The notes: generated by a model not told the origin, from the letters alone. Positions 13,762 to 27,200 are shown, numbered from the stretch's first letter. The stretch is 64,000 nt of DNA from Phoenix dactylifera (GCF_009389715.1 NC_052399.1:4962585-5026584); one strand, 5' to 3'. A program made the numbers and translations.

Positions 13762-15997
13762 TCTTTCACCTGGAACCAGAGGTCTTCCGTTGCCATCTTA
13801 GCTGTGCAATGCTGTATGGCTGTTGTTTTCATGGCTTTGCTGGCATGAGTAAGCCACTACTTTGACTGTTTGAGGTCCTGATTTACAGTGATTACTGTAG
13901 GCGATTACGGAAATTGAAATGTTGACAGGATCCAAAAATGTGAATGTGATTATCAAGTGGTTCAACAATGGAGGTCTGTTGTGTATGGCCCAAAGGTTAG
14001 ATCGTTCGATTAACTATGTGACTTTGTAGGTCGAGCATTTTGGTGCTTTGAATTCCTCTGTTAACCAGATTTAATAGATCCTTTTTTTTGTATTTTTGTA
14101 TTTTTGTTTTTTTTTTGTGGCAAAGTTCATGTCTGAATAAGTTATTCCTTTATCATTTTCTTCCATTTTCTATGGTTTAATTAGTCTGCATGATTCTGAC
14201 TCTCGTGAAAGTTTCTGTTTGCCATTGTGCTTATAGGTGGTGTCAGGTGGTTTGTGTGATTTTTTAAAGTCTAAAAAGATGTCAGGTGAGGTTTATGGAA
14301 GATTTCATAAATGCTGTTGAACAGTTATGCTCAGATTGCAGTAACATCGCGAAAATATGTCGTTTGTTTAGTTTGATGTAAGTTGTTCAGAATTCTCAGT
14401 TGGCCTTTCTTCTTGCGCAAAAAGGGGGAATTGTAAGATGTAAATGTTGTGGAACCAGATTATAGGGTGACATTGAGAGAGTTAAAATGCAGAATTCTCC
14501 TTAATTGGCCGTCGGATTCAATGGCCTTCTCAGATCTGACGCCTCCCCATATCCTGCAGCCTGATTGCCTGTTATTCCATGATTGGATGTAGAAATACGG
14601 AATGCTGTAGGCTGTGTTGATCGAGGAATGAGGCTGCCCTTGCTCCTGGTAAACTAGCCTACTCCTGAATCCGGCATTACAACTGGAATAAGGTTCTATA
14701 TTCATGTCGTGCCTCAGTTTTAGATGCCTCCCTGGACTGTCGTTTGTGATGATTTGTTAAATTTGACGATTATTTTGTACCATTATCTAACGCTGTTTAA
14801 ATGGACCTGCAGTCTGCAGCAGTAGGCATGGAAGGGCAATTGACTTGAAAATTGTCTAGGTTGGGCTGGGCCAAACTTGATTGTCTAAGCATATCCTAAC
14901 AAGTGTTTTTATGTTTGGAGACAGTCATTCAAAAAGGCTAGGCATGCTATTATTTAGCATCCTTCTCTCGTACCCACACTTTATTATGTCGATTTAAACG
15001 CATCCCTATACTATGGGTCCTCATAATCGATCTGCGATCCATATGGATCCTCAACATAGAGAATTTTTCACGCTTAAACTCCCTCGTATTGCATGCAGTA
15101 AGAGTAGAAAATATATTTGAGGACAAGAGATAGACAAATTAGGGATGAGGAAGGGGGAACCATATCAACTCGTAAAAGCACCATCCTTCTTACGGATGAC
15201 CAAAAAAAAAAAGAAGAAGAAGAAAGAAAGAAAAGAAAAAAAAAATGTTTGTTGCGCTGGAGAATCACCTGCAGTTTTTTATCAAATCAATTATATGCGA
15301 ATAAGACTGCAAAAGAAACACTAAATAAAGTGTTGAAGACAAAAGGTTCCTGCAGTTATCTAAACTGAGCTCCAAAAATTTCTTAGGTGATTTATCTGCT
15401 GCTTAATGTGAAACGGACTGTGACATGTGCCGCCCTCAGCTTCAACAGAATAGTAAATAATTACTTTTTCGCGATGTATGATATAAAGAAGAGCGAATAA
15501 CGAGTTTGGAGGGGAAATAAATCTACAGATATATGAAATATCACTCTCATTTTGTCATCACGGCAACTAATTTGGCAGGACACCTCCACAATCAACTCCA
15601 ATCTGTAAGAGTCGTGTCATTTTCCTATTGTATGGTTCCGGTGAAGGCATGGTTCGGCCATGAGCCAGTACGGAACAAGCATGAAACGACTTAAAATTAT
15701 GCACCTCACAAACATTCTTTTCCAATGGGCTATGAAACCAAGACAACTTCATCTGATACTGTGATACATACTGATAACTTGAGACAAATGTTGGTTTCGT
15801 GCAGAGACCTGCATGCGACTTTCATGCATTTGCTTTATAATTAACAATACCTACTTAACAAGTGACGGACATTGTACTCTTTAACTGGTTGTCTAATTTA
15901 ATTCTGCACTTACACGAGGGTTTGATTCCAGTTAACCAACCTTAATACCTTATACTAAGATGAACTTAACAACTTTATAGTTAGACTTTTCACACAA
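13762..15997. other. 3' UTR of the KH gene and convergent intergenic region
   Basis: The first 300-350 bp is probably the KH 3' UTR, a T-rich stretch around 14080-14120 being a plausible end. No gene is supported in 14100-15990. The open frames here are short and lack family features. An A/G-rich tract at 15200-15245 makes a Lys/Glu-rich frame that is composition, not a protein. The last part, just below 15998, will include the NAC 3' UTR on the minus strand. Confidence 0.4.
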
Positions 15998-17273
15998 TCA
16001 ATAGCCTCTCCAAATTGGTCCTTGATCAAAGGGCTGCTGCTGTTGTGGGACTTCTATAGCTTTAGCGGAAGAAGAAGGGAAGCTCGATTTTGATTCACTT
16101 CCAAGGAGGGGATTTGCTTGTGCCGCGAAAGAGCTTAAGCTTGTGAGATTGGTGGCTTCCTGTGGTTGACAACCGTTGAATGGCAGTGCTTTCAGTATTG
16201 CTGGACTTGGTAAGTAGCCCATGCCTAACAAGCTTGACGTCCATGGAAGTGAAGGTTGGCTTGTAGCTTCTCTAGCTAAGACCCAATTCATGTACATGTT
16301 CATATCCACCTCCTTGTTGATGCTGTCATTAACTTGCATACCATCGGGACCATTTGTGACGAGATTACTTAAGATTGATACATCAAGTTCTCCTAGCTCG
16401 CTTAACGAGGTTGTATTGCATGGAGACTCGAGCAAAGGTGGCAATGGTGGAGTGTTCGGTTGCGTTTTCTTTCCGTTGGAGCTCTTCTTGAAAACCCTAC
16501 AAACAACCCATTCCTCCTGTGGAACAAAAGGGAATGTTATATATCCATTGTTATTGCAAAGGTCTTACGTACAACGATTACGATGCTCTTTTGAAAGTTC
16601 CATTTTTGCAAGACCTTTGTGGTTCTGTAGGGAAATTTGGTCTGGAGCCTATACTCATGCATCACCCAATTGGTCTTCTCGCCCTTGGGAGCTCTTCCTT
16701 TGTAGAACACCAAGGTTTTCTTCATCCCAACCAAGACCCCGCAGTGGAAGATCTCCTTGTCTTTGCCTGTTGTCTTCCAGTAACCAGCATCGGTCGCTCG
16801 GTTGGTCCGCATCCCGGTTGGGTACTTGCGATCCCTCAAGCTGAAGAAGTACCACTCTTTCTCCCCCATGCTTGCCTTCGCTGCAATCATTTAGAACCAA
16901 ACCAAATTCTCTTGAAGTATTACCACCAATATCAAATAAGACCTGCCGCTGCAATATATCCTACAACTAATTCTTTGTTCTAAACAAGATATGTTTATTA
17001 GTCGAAATAAGGATCATGATTCGGTGCCATACAAAGTGGTGTTATGAAAGGGAAAACACTAGTATGAAGACACAAATTAATGAACATGTAGCTAGAGTTA
17101 GAAGACGAGACTTGCGTACCTGGGAGGTCCCAAGGCTCGCACTTATTGAGATCGACATCGGCAATGGCTTTAGCAGCGAATCCAAAGTCCGAGACCTTGC
17201 GGGTTAGGTAGTAAGTGATGAGCTCTTCGTCGGTAGGGTGGAATCTGAAGCCAGGAGGAAGGTTTTCCTCCAT
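15998..17273 (-). CDS. NAC-domain transcription factor (NAM/ORE1/NAC87-like clade)
   Basis: A plant-specific DNA-binding regulator. Exons on the minus strand: 17273-17120, 16880-16615, 16516-15998, with phases agreeing, giving 312 aa. All NAC subdomains are present: [28 protein letters not shown] and [17 protein letters not shown]; then [44 protein letters not shown] (split here as [15 protein letters not shown] and [10 protein letters not shown]); [12 protein letters not shown]. Exon borders fall at the two positions usual for NAC genes. The C-terminal half is Ser/Pro/Gln-rich with LPPLLESP, as in the ORE1/NAC87 group, and is the likely activation region. I see no good match to the miR164 target site in exon 3. 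The NAC assignment is firm; the subgroup is inferred from motifs. Confidence 0.93.
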
Positions 17274-18640
17274 TTTAGGCTAAATGTGAGTACCTCGCAT
17301 GGTCTCTGGACTTGGGGACGAAGAACTCCTCTCGTTTTGGGATCTGTCTTGGTAGAAGAATAGCACCAGTAGCAGTGGAACATGAAGGACTGATATTAAT
17401 AAGATCCGGGAGTCTCCCCTGCCCGTAATGGAGGCTGTCCTTCTAGATCTTTTTTAAATCTCATCCACCTCATTGAAAAAGATGGCGAACCTATTCTATA
17501 AGTTTGGACTGCCGGTAATTACAAAAAAAATAAGTTCTATTACGATAATGCCATTGAAGTACCGAATGGGAAAGGTAGTTCTGGGGTTTCCTTGGTGGTT
17601 TTTGGGTAAAACAGGGAGGAACGGAGGGCATTTGAGGGGAAGTTGGAGTATGGGTCACACTCCTCCAGATCTCCTTGTCCCCCGTTCCAACCAACTCCAA
17701 CCGTTCCTATCCACCCGTCTACGCCCGAACAGCCGCACACGTGGCTGCCATCAGCCAATAGAAACAGGACACAGTTTCCCCTCCGGGTCTTGCACGTGAG
17801 AAAAAGGCTCCACTGCAAGCTTAGTTTTTGTACGGAATTCCTGTCCGAAGAGACGCTAACAATTATTTTATAAATACAGAAAGTCACAAGTACTGGACGA
17901 TTGCAGACACTTTCCATTCCACTTTGAGAAAAAACTTATCCTTGTTACTTGACGTATCTTTGGCATTGCTTTATCTTCAGAAAAATGGAGAGTTCTCTAG
18001 AAATTGGATTTTTTTCTTTTTAACTTCTGCAAAATATTCTTTTGTTATTTTAAGCACTTTTTAGATGATGTTATCAAATATTTATTTTATTTAAAGATAT
18101 TTTTCAAGCAAGTCAAATCAAATTATGTCTAGTTTTGGGCACTTGTCAAGGTATTAACAAATATGGGTAAGTTTCTACATGGGAAAAAAATGGATGTTAA
18201 ACAGCAATAGCGGTATGTAGAAATAATCCTATACATGTAGGCTCGAGGAATAGAGAAAGATAAATGCCAAAAGAGTTACCAACCATGGATGGAGTATAGC
18301 CATTCTAGCATGGATCGATCCTCTTCAAATAACACGGCAAAGCTTGGTACACTATATCTATGCAGTATTTGTAATCCTTGTTACCATAATGGATTGTTAA
18401 AATTTTTCTATATGGGCAAATAAGCTTTGCCCAATCTATATTTTATGATCATAATGACTACAGAAATATATGTATCATATATAAAAACAGCAAATATTTA
18501 TATTGTTAAATATGATTACATTTACATTGTCAAACATGATTGAATATCTATTACAACTCAATGTGCTTTAGAAAATATAAAAATATACATATAAAACTTC
18601 TAAAAAAAATTCTAAGGGCTATTAGGAGTCCATGGTAGCA
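17274..18640. promoter_or_regulatory. NAC upstream region with a CACGTG-type element
   Basis: This is the 5' flank of the minus-strand NAC gene. ACACGTGGC at about 17738-17746 is a G-box/ABRE core, roughly 470 bp upstream of the start codon; such sites bind bZIP or bHLH factors. A TATAAATA-like sequence lies near 17870 (ATTTATAAAA on the minus strand), which would imply a long leader if used. Neither site is proven. No other gene is supported from here to the CACTA remnant. Confidence 0.35.
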
Positions 18641-20640
18641 TCATCATCAACTCTACGACTACTGGAAGTATGAGGAACCTATAAGAAAAAGATAAAAATT
18701 TTAGAAGTTGAGAATATAAAAATCATAAGATATTATAAATCATTAAGCTCATACAAAAATATACATGATAATTATATAAAATATTGAAATAGATATAGTT
18801 ATTTATCTGAGGAGGGACAAACCTATGCAATAAGAATACAATCTGGTCAAGCTGAGCCCTCAAAAATTGTATCTCTCTTTGATGCTTTTGCCTCATCTCC
18901 TCTATCTCTGCCTTCAGCCTACGAACATCAGCAATGCTACTATTATATCTAGCATCCTTGGTATATCTGCTCACTGCAAATAATTAAGTGAAAATAACCC
19001 TAACGCCATAATCCCTCACTCAACTATAATGCTCCGGTCCCATCAGTTCGATGAATACTTGAGCTTCGATGCGATTGATCTCTCTAGAGGATGATGAGTC
19101 TTTGACATGCTCTGCAATAAGGAATGTAGCCCTCTCCTATATTTAAGAAAAAAAGTCACTTATTAATATTTTAAAAAATAAAACTATAAATCATTGCATA
19201 AATCGATTATCAATGCATACGACTATCTCTCTTGACTTCTTCCGAACAAAGCTGCCATCTCGGTAGGTATGAGTCATTCTGTAGAACTCCACCTCACCAG
19301 ATTCCCTCCTATGCTCTTCCATCTACAATAAAAAGTATATGATACATGATACATAGTTCAATATGAAGATTAAACTTTTAATTTGAAGTAAATGAGTCAA
19401 AGAATTTTAATAAGACGTATAAGTATCATGATACATGGTACACGATACATAATACATAGTTTCATTGAGAAGCATAAGTGTTTCAATATAATAGAAATAA
19501 ATTTAATAAGGAGTTTGAAACATGACAAAGAGTTTCAAAGAAATATACAACTTCATCTCTACGCCTCACATAACTCTTAGAACCTGATGTGTGAGTAACC
19601 ACCTGAGATCCTCGTGCAGCTCTACTAATATCAAAATATGTCTGTCAAAAAAAATAAACAATGTAATATATTCAATATGTATATTTGCAATCTATATTAA
19701 TAATAAATATAATATAAGGTATTGAGAGAGTATATACAACCTGTTCTGTCTTAAAAAGCTAGTAGTAAACAAACTTCTTCCAATGATGAGGGTATACATC
19801 ATGAGGACAATTACGAGCAATCTCTCCTCTATCATACCCTCTCCTTTGTAATCCTTCTTCAACTTTCTCTTAAATTCTTTTTACTTGCGATTGAAGAACT
19901 TCAACACCATGTTATGGCTCTATAGAGGGAGCATAAACTTATTTTACAACAAAGTAAAGAATATTATAATTGTTAAATCAAATTACATAATTATGATAGC
20001 TAGCAAATTAACATACAATATCAATATCAATTCTTTACCTATACAACTCGTAGAAGCTCAACCTTATATGAAGGAAGCATATCATTCTACATACTTGAGC
20101 GAACAAAACTGACCTTCCGCGCAATCGATCCTAGAAAACCAGCTAATATGCTTCTAGCCCTCTTGATGGGCTCCCCCATTTGGTTGCATCAGATGATAAT
20201 CCTCTCGCCTTCATGAAGCTGCCACACATCCCATGCTCGAGTGGTTCTCCATTTTGTCCTCACTATCCCCTGTCCATCTATGAAAAACACATATTCAACA
20301 CTATTAAATATGCATTAAATAAAATAAAGTCAAATGTAATAAAATATTTAAATTGTAATAGATATTAAAATATAATATTTTAATTAAATTATCCTAGATC
20401 TGCAAGTCATCCATAATAATCTTCTCACTTGGGTAATCAGCAGGAGGCGTGTACCAGAACTAGGGCTCGTGCTGCTGGAGCTTGTGGGGCTGCTAGGGCT
20501 CGTAGGGCTGCTGGGACTGTAAGGACTGATCAAAAGACGATCTAGCCTGAGAATGCTAAAACTCCACATCTCTAAATGAGAGACTTTATAAACTCTGATT
20601 GCAGTATGTGTATTAAATTCTCGACACATGAGCTATTAAG
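18640..20640 (-). pseudogene. Decayed CACTA (En/Spm) transposase-type gene, Transposase_24-like
   Basis: Read on the minus strand, separated conserved blocks appear in the expected order: about 20255-20025, SSDATKWGSPSR-G; 19870-19745, GYDRGEIARNCPHDVYPHHW with WKKFVYY; 19640-19545, SRAARGSQVVTHTSGSKSYV; 19325-19220, EEHRRESGEVEFYRMTHTYR-DGSFV; 19140-19020, AEHVKDSSSSREINRIEA-QVFIELMGPEHY; 18965-18830, the coiled-coil tail DVRRLKAEIEEMRQKHQRE. These match the plant Ptta/En/Spm transposase family (from memory of the family, not a search). Whether the breaks are introns or damage is not always clear, but stops and missing parts suggest the copy is dead. It belongs with the CACTA terminus at 24247. 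Confidence 0.65.
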
Positions 20641-21115
20641 TTGGTAAAAGATGAGAGAACAAAACTTTCCATTCTTATCAATGCATGCCAACCACATAAT
20701 ACAAGTATCTACTATTTAACATAGTTCAACATATTGGGATATATCCATATCATGTAATAATTATGTTTTTTTACAGGTGATTTCAAATACTCTGTCCCTC
20801 CCTTGTTTGTAATAAAGTAGGGCCAAGATATCCAAAACATGTTGCAATCAACGAATTCGGGAATAAATTTGATTTCTGATACATATAGAACAGTACCAGA
20901 TAGCTGCCCGCAGCCTCTCAAAAGTCTCCCCTGTTCACAAATCTTTTAAAATTGCAAAGGTAATGTCTCCACTAAACAGCATCATCACATAACAGGGGAG
21001 AATCAAAAGGTATCCTATTGACATTCTTTTCCGAGCATAAGTTTCCCCAAAGATGGAAGGAGTGGAGGATCAACACCTTCCCATCTTTGACATTAGTATT
21101 TTGGTGTTAGAGTAA

Positions 21116-23081
21116 GGCCTTGTTTGGGGGAGCTGTTGGCAGTAGAGCTGTTGGAAGTAGAGCTATTGGAAGTAGAGCTGTCTGAAGTAGAGCTGTTATA
21201 AAAAGCTGTTTGCTGTTTGGTAACTACATTCGTAAAGTGCTGTAGTACTTTGTTTTGTGTTTGGTAAACAAACTGAGAAAGTACTTTTATATGACAAAAT
21301 TACCATAAAGGACATTGCATAGTATTATACAACACAACATAATAAAACATAACATAAATTAATACATAAATATACGATATAGTATAATATTATTGTAATA
21401 TAAAATAATATTATGTTAATATAGCATAATAGTAATATAATTATTAGAGTAAATTAATATTTGGTAATATAACATAATATTAAATTATTTAACCTAACAT
21501 ATTAATGTATTATGATATAATGTAATATATATTATATTTATAATATAATACAATAATAAAAATATAAAATATTATAATTATTAGTATAAATTAATTTTTC
21601 ATAATATAACATAATATTAAATTATTTAAAATAACATATTAATGTATTATAATGTAATGTAATATAATACAATATTTATAGTATAATACAATAATAAAGG
21701 TATAAAATATTATAATTAATATTATAAATTAATTTTCCATAATATAACATAATATTAAATTATTTAAAATAACATATTAATGTATTATAATGTAATGTAA
21801 TATAATACAATATTTATAGTATAATACAATAATAAAGGTATAAAATATTATAATTATAGTATAAATTAATTTTCCATAATATAACATAATATTAAATTAT
21901 TTAACATAACATATTAATGTATTATGATATAATATAATATGATATTATATTTATAGTTTAATACAAAAATAAAAGTATAAAATATTATAATTAATATTAT
22001 AAATTAATTTTTCATAATATACCATAATATTAAATTATTTAAAATAACATATTAATGTATTATAATGTAATGTAATATACAATATTTATAGTATAATACA
22101 ATAATAAAGGTATAAAATATTATAATTATTAGTATAAATTAATTTTCCATAATATAACATAATATTAAATTATTTAACATAACATATTAATGTATTATGA
22201 TATAATATAATATGATATTATATTTATAGTATAATACAAAAAATAAAGGTATAAAATATTATAATTATTAGTATAAATTAATTTTTCATAATATAACATA
22301 ATATTAAATTATTTAACATAACATATTAATGTATTATGATATAATATAATATGATATTATATTTATAGTATAATACAAAAATAAAGGTATAAAATATTAT
22401 AATTATTAGTATAAATTAATTTTTCATAATATAACATAATATTAAATTATTTAACATAACATATTAATGTATTATGATATAATATAATATGATATTATAT
22501 TTATAGTATAATACAAAAATAAAGGTATAAAATATTATAATTATTAGTATAAAATAATTTTTCATAATTTTTCATAAAATAATTTTCCGCGGTCAAGGGG
22601 CTCTTCTTCATGGTCCACGCTCGAGGAGGACCTCAGCGTGGGCCGCGAGGTTGATGATAAAAAAAAACAATAGATTGATTTTGGAAGGTATGAAAAAGGA
22701 TTAAATTTTTTTTCTTCTAAAATGTGGTTCAAGAGATGCATACAAAAATTGAAAAGAAAAATACTTTTTCTTACGGAAGGGAGTCTGACGGCTTGGGTTC
22801 TTGGCTCTAGCAGATTTTTAGGTTTATACAGGGATAAACTATGTAATTATGTTATTTTAATATGGGCATTTTTGTCAAAAATATAGCTTTCCGAAAAAGC
22901 TGAAACAGCTTCCTCCCAAAAGCTCCAAATTGGAGTTTCCTCCCAAAAGCTGTTTTCAGCTTCCCGCAAAAGCTGAAACAGCTTTTTGAAAAATTTACCA
23001 AACACAGTTTTTCATCTAAAAGTACTTTTGGAGGGCCAGAAAGTGCTTTCTGGCCCTCCAAAAGCTCCCCCAAACAGGGCC
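21116..23081. mobile_element. PIF/Harbinger-like non-autonomous element, complete, 1966 bp
   Basis: The left end GGCCTTGTTTGGGGGAGCT and the right end (reverse strand) GGCCCTGTTTGGGGGAGCT form terminal inverted repeats with two mismatches in 24 bases. TAA at 21113-21115 and 23082-23084 is a 3-bp target duplication, as expected for PIF/Harbinger. Just inside the left end are four tandem 15-bp units of the AGCTGTTGGAAGTAG type (21131-21190). The middle is an AT-rich tandem array, and the right flank has AGCTGAAACAGCTT-type inverted segments. There is no transposase, so it must have been moved in trans. It is inserted in CACTA-derived sequence. Confidence 0.85.
21481..22560 (+). repeat. AT-rich tandem array, eight units of about 137 bp
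   Basis: The landmark TAAATTATTTAA recurs at 21481, 21618, 21756, 21893, 22031, 22166, 22305 and 22443, a period of 135-139 bp. Each unit also contains ACATATTAATGTATTAT, a short TATAAT-rich stretch, and TATAAAATATTATAATTA. The array is almost pure A+T and makes up half of the Harbinger-like element. Units 2-4 share AAAATAACAT and TAATGTAATGTAATATAA while units 6-8 share GATATAATATAATATGATAT, so the array expanded in at least two rounds. Confidence 0.9.
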
Positions 23082-23919
23082 TAAGAATCTCTAGTTGTCC
23101 TTTGTCGATAAATGAAATGCAAAAGGCCCAAAAGCTCAACAACACTCAACTTTCAGTCCAGCTGAGTCCACTGTAATTCTAGAAGAATCGATCGAGTGTC
23201 ATGATTTCAAGACTATAATAAGCCAACAAAAATTGCCACCGTTGAGGGATAGAACTCTCCCAATGAAATAAAGTAGGTGGCACATCCGAACATATATATA
23301 CAATGTAACAAATCATAATCATAAATCAAGTGCTTCAACTACAAATCAGCAATATCCGATCGATTAGGATAAGAAATCAGTAATGAAATTATATCCAAAA
23401 TTATGACATGCATAAAATTCAGATGTCTCAATCACCTCGGTGGGACACTATCCAAAGATCTAACATGCATAAAAAAAAAACCATACACATCATCAATCCC
23501 CATGGTCACTTAAAAATCTGTCACAAAATGGATAGTACGTTTGAGCCGGTTAAATCGAAAACCTATACCACTTGGGGATTATTAGAGCATTATGCAAAAA
23601 TACCACCAGAGAGAAGAAACGAAAAATGATCATAGTTGAGAGTGGGTTACCTGAGATTCGTGGGGGCGGTAACAGCATCATCGATAGAGGAGGACGATTC
23701 ACCAGAGTTTCATAGACCACCGCAAATTGGTGGTGGCTAGAGATGGGGAGGAGGAGGAGCAGCTTACGAAGGAGGAGAATGAGGCCGGTGGAAAGGCGAA
23801 GGAGGAGAAAGAGACCAATGGAGAGGCTCTCTGGAGGAGGAGCTCGGCTAGCGGCTCTGTGGAATAGAGAAGAAGAGGGCTGATGGTGGGCCGGGTAGGG
23901 ATTCAGAGAATGTATGGCT

Positions 23920-24247
23920 TCCAACGACGCTTATAAGCGTTTTTTTGTTATTAGCTTCTGATGACGCTTATTCGCGTTGTCTTATTATTGGAATCCGATG
24001 ACACTTACCAAAAAGTGTCGGTAAAAGATTTTCGACGCTTATATGCGATGACTAATTCTTGGCTTCCGATGATGCTTACCAAAAAGCGTTAGAAAAACCA
24101 TGTCCTTCGTTCCTGACGCTTTTAAGTGTCGTAATCTACTGACGCTAATAAAAAGCTTCGCCGAATTTTGGCGCAGTAGTCAAATTACCGACGTTTCTTT
24201 CTAGCGTTGGTACATTAGGGTCAAAATTTTTTATTTTTTCTATAGTG
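23920..24247 (-). mobile_element. CACTA transposon terminus with subterminal repeats
   Basis: The right edge reads CACTATAGAAAAAATAAAAA on the minus strand, ending at 24247. Inside it, from about 23930 to 24210, short repeats of GACGCTTA and its complement (AAGCGT, AAGTGTC) occur at least eight times in both orientations. These are the usual binding sites for the TNPA-like protein near CACTA ends. The element would read leftward and include the transposase remnant at 18.6-20.6 kb. The matching left end was not found for certain; CACTATATCT at 18350 is the only candidate and lacks subterminal repeats, so the element is probably truncated. Confidence 0.65.
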
Positions 24248-24250
24248 TAA

Positions 24251-27200
24251 GCAATTCTATCTAGCTACACCTCTATTCCTTCTAGCTAATTGATCAAATC
24301 ATATGCCTAGGACAGTACGCTTGTATTTGAAATATTTGAGAACCACGGTCATCGTATCAATCTTTCATATGGTATCACAAACGTCAATTCCGTTATGTTA
24401 TCGATCGCTGAATTTATTACAAGTAAAAGCTCAAATCTAGATATGAGTTTTCATGCAGTTCCTGAGCCAGTAGTTGGCAACTTGTCTATCAGGCTCTGGT
24501 GCTGCATTGCTTTCATTCTACAAACTGAGGCAGGTGTAATCTCATATTAATGATTTTGTGGAAGCTGTATACACAAATATGCATGAGAAACGGGCACCTG
24601 TATAATTTTTTTTTTTTTATGCATGCAATAGACTTCTTAACCTATGTGATTCACTCGATGATCCCTGCTATATCATAGTATAAAATCATTCTAAAACTCT
24701 TCTAACTCTTGCTAATACGTGCCTACCACATTTTCTGATAGAGTACGGGCACCCACTTTAGCCATGCGTCACCACAATCATTTCCTTCTAACAATAATCT
24801 AATCAGACTCAGCCACTCGAGAGCTCGACAACTTTCGAATATCATTCAATGAAGTCACATCATGCTGACCTTCGTACTAGCTAATGAAGGAGGACTCGCA
24901 TACCACACAGAAACAGATATACTTAATCTTGTTGGTCACACACACTGATTACTTTATTGGTCAAGTTAATCGCCCCATCCAAACTTCTCGTCATGCAATT
25001 AGGATACGCAAGGTTTGGCGGACCACGTAAACAAACAAGGAGGCTACAGTGGTTAACAAGAGGTCACCAAACCTCAGGACCCTATCTCGTCCGGATGCGT
25101 GCTTTGGCATTTCGTCGGTTTTGAAATCTTGCCTTCATGCAGCTTCTCGGCTGCCCGTTATCGCAGGGAAAGCGTGGTTCCGAAGGTGAGAGAGCATTTC
25201 GCGGACCGTGGCCTAGGTTCACGCCTACAGACTCCGGGTGTTCGTTCCTAACAAGAAAAATTTCGTTGGCCGAAAGCGATGGCTTTCTTGGCAAAAAAAA
25301 AAAGCGATGGCTTCTCGAAATCACCCTCCGTGGTACTACTGACCAATTCCTCTATCATTACCAAACTTCATTTATAAATGCACGAAGGGAAAACAGCTCA
25401 GCTCCTCGCAGCACTGCGTGCTTCTAGATGTCCCTTGCTTTCGTAGGGGAAGAGGTCTTAACTACTGTTTCACTGGTTGTGGCCGTCAGTCGCCTCTTTC
25501 ACTAAAAACCAACTCGCAGTTTGGGTCTGGTTCGGTCAATTTGAAGTTAGGTTGGCTGGGTCATCAGAGTTCAAAGGTCATGTAACCTGAAGTCAACATA
25601 AATTTCTACGTTGGGTGGTTTTCCCCTACCATTTTAACCTAGTTTAACCAGAAGTTGGCACATGCGGATAGCGTTCCCTTTCGGGGAATGAAACATATAT
25701 GATACGGCTCCTAGCCCGGCGTAAACCATCCATAATTTGGCCCGGGTTGGTGGGATTCCGACTGCATGCCAAATCTATATATAAAACCAATATAATATGT
25801 TGAAACATATGATATGGTTTCATGTTGCTCTGTAATACATAAACAGTAAAAACTATAACCAAATTAGAAAATCATAATCATTCATATTTTCCTGTCAAGT
25901 GAATGGCATGCACCGAATTGGATCCACCGTCCAAACACTAGGGCAACTTAAAACTTTTAATGCCTATCCTTTGGAAGAACTAGACTGGACTTATCAGTAT
26001 CCCATATGCTAGAAACTCTAGTTAATAAATGCAGTTCTCCAGAACAGTGCTTTCTTTTTTTATTTTTGCTCCTTTAATTTTGATTCTCTATAATCATAGA
26101 GGAATTGGCCGGCTTCTTAGCAAGTTGACGGAGATTTGGAGGATCAGTTTCATCCCCTGTATCAGTGTGATATCAGAAACAACAGTGCAGTTTTAAGACA
26201 TGCCCTGCAAGGAGTTGATTAACCCCTAGGACAGATCTTTTATTTTTGTCCTTCTACTTTAATATTCCTTCTTTTCCAGGCACAAGATATAAATCGTGCA
26301 CCTCGTTGCAAATTCCGATAGACACAAGACAGAAGTGCTAACTCACATCCTTTGAGCCTATGGAGAAGTGGATTAACACCCAGAACAGAGTTGTGCCTTT
26401 CCCTAGTTTACCTCCTCTGAGTGGCAGAATTAGACTCTATCTCCAGATGTCTCGAACTGTGGCTTTCTTTTATCTTATCTGCTGGCAAATTGGCAATCCT
26501 AAATGTAAAGCTTACATGAGAGATTCCTGGAATCCTAATTTTGTCGGAAAAAGGATCATGGGACAAGTACACTTCATTTGAGAGCCGTCCACGTATAAGC
26601 CTCATGGATACTCGTCAAAAGGGACACCATCATCCTCATCTCATCCACAACCTTCGCGCCCAAGTATTTTTATCTACTGGGTGATGCATGAAAAGGGACA
26701 TATGAGATAGGCTTTAGCTCCTGTGGGATTTTAGTATGACCTTTCCTCCTGCCTAAGAGGCAATCTCAATATCACATTACTGTAGAGAGTTTTGAAGCAA
26801 GGAGCAGATCAGCTAGTTCATTGGCTTCCCTACAGGTGTTTCGTGTGCATCGTACTTGTTCTTTACTCTTTTAGATGTAATTTGTACACAGTGTAACTGA
26901 AACGATTTTTTCAGCTATATTTCTACCCATATGTGGTTATCTGTGAAGCTAACCTACGATCGGCGATTCTGAAAGCACATGACTGAAGTATTTTTCAGAG
27001 AGTGAGCATCGATCGCATTATCTTGCTTTGAAATTAATGGAGTGATGGTTATGATCACGGTTGAGTATGTCTTAAGTTTACGAGCTCTAAAAAAGCAAAA
27101 ACAATCTTTTTCTCCTAAGCAAAGTAAATGAAGCATGGTGCAACAATTGGGTTCGCAGAGTGTGTTTCTGCAATGCCCTTTTGACCTTTTTAGGCAGGCT

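Noticed and set aside
16221..16983. Plus-strand open frames of 154 and 207 codons
   Set aside because: They are antisense shadows of NAC exons 2 and 3.
26760..26860. Faint likeness to the end of a LINE RNase H domain
   Set aside because: Only a few residues fit, with no poly(A) tail or further domain words.
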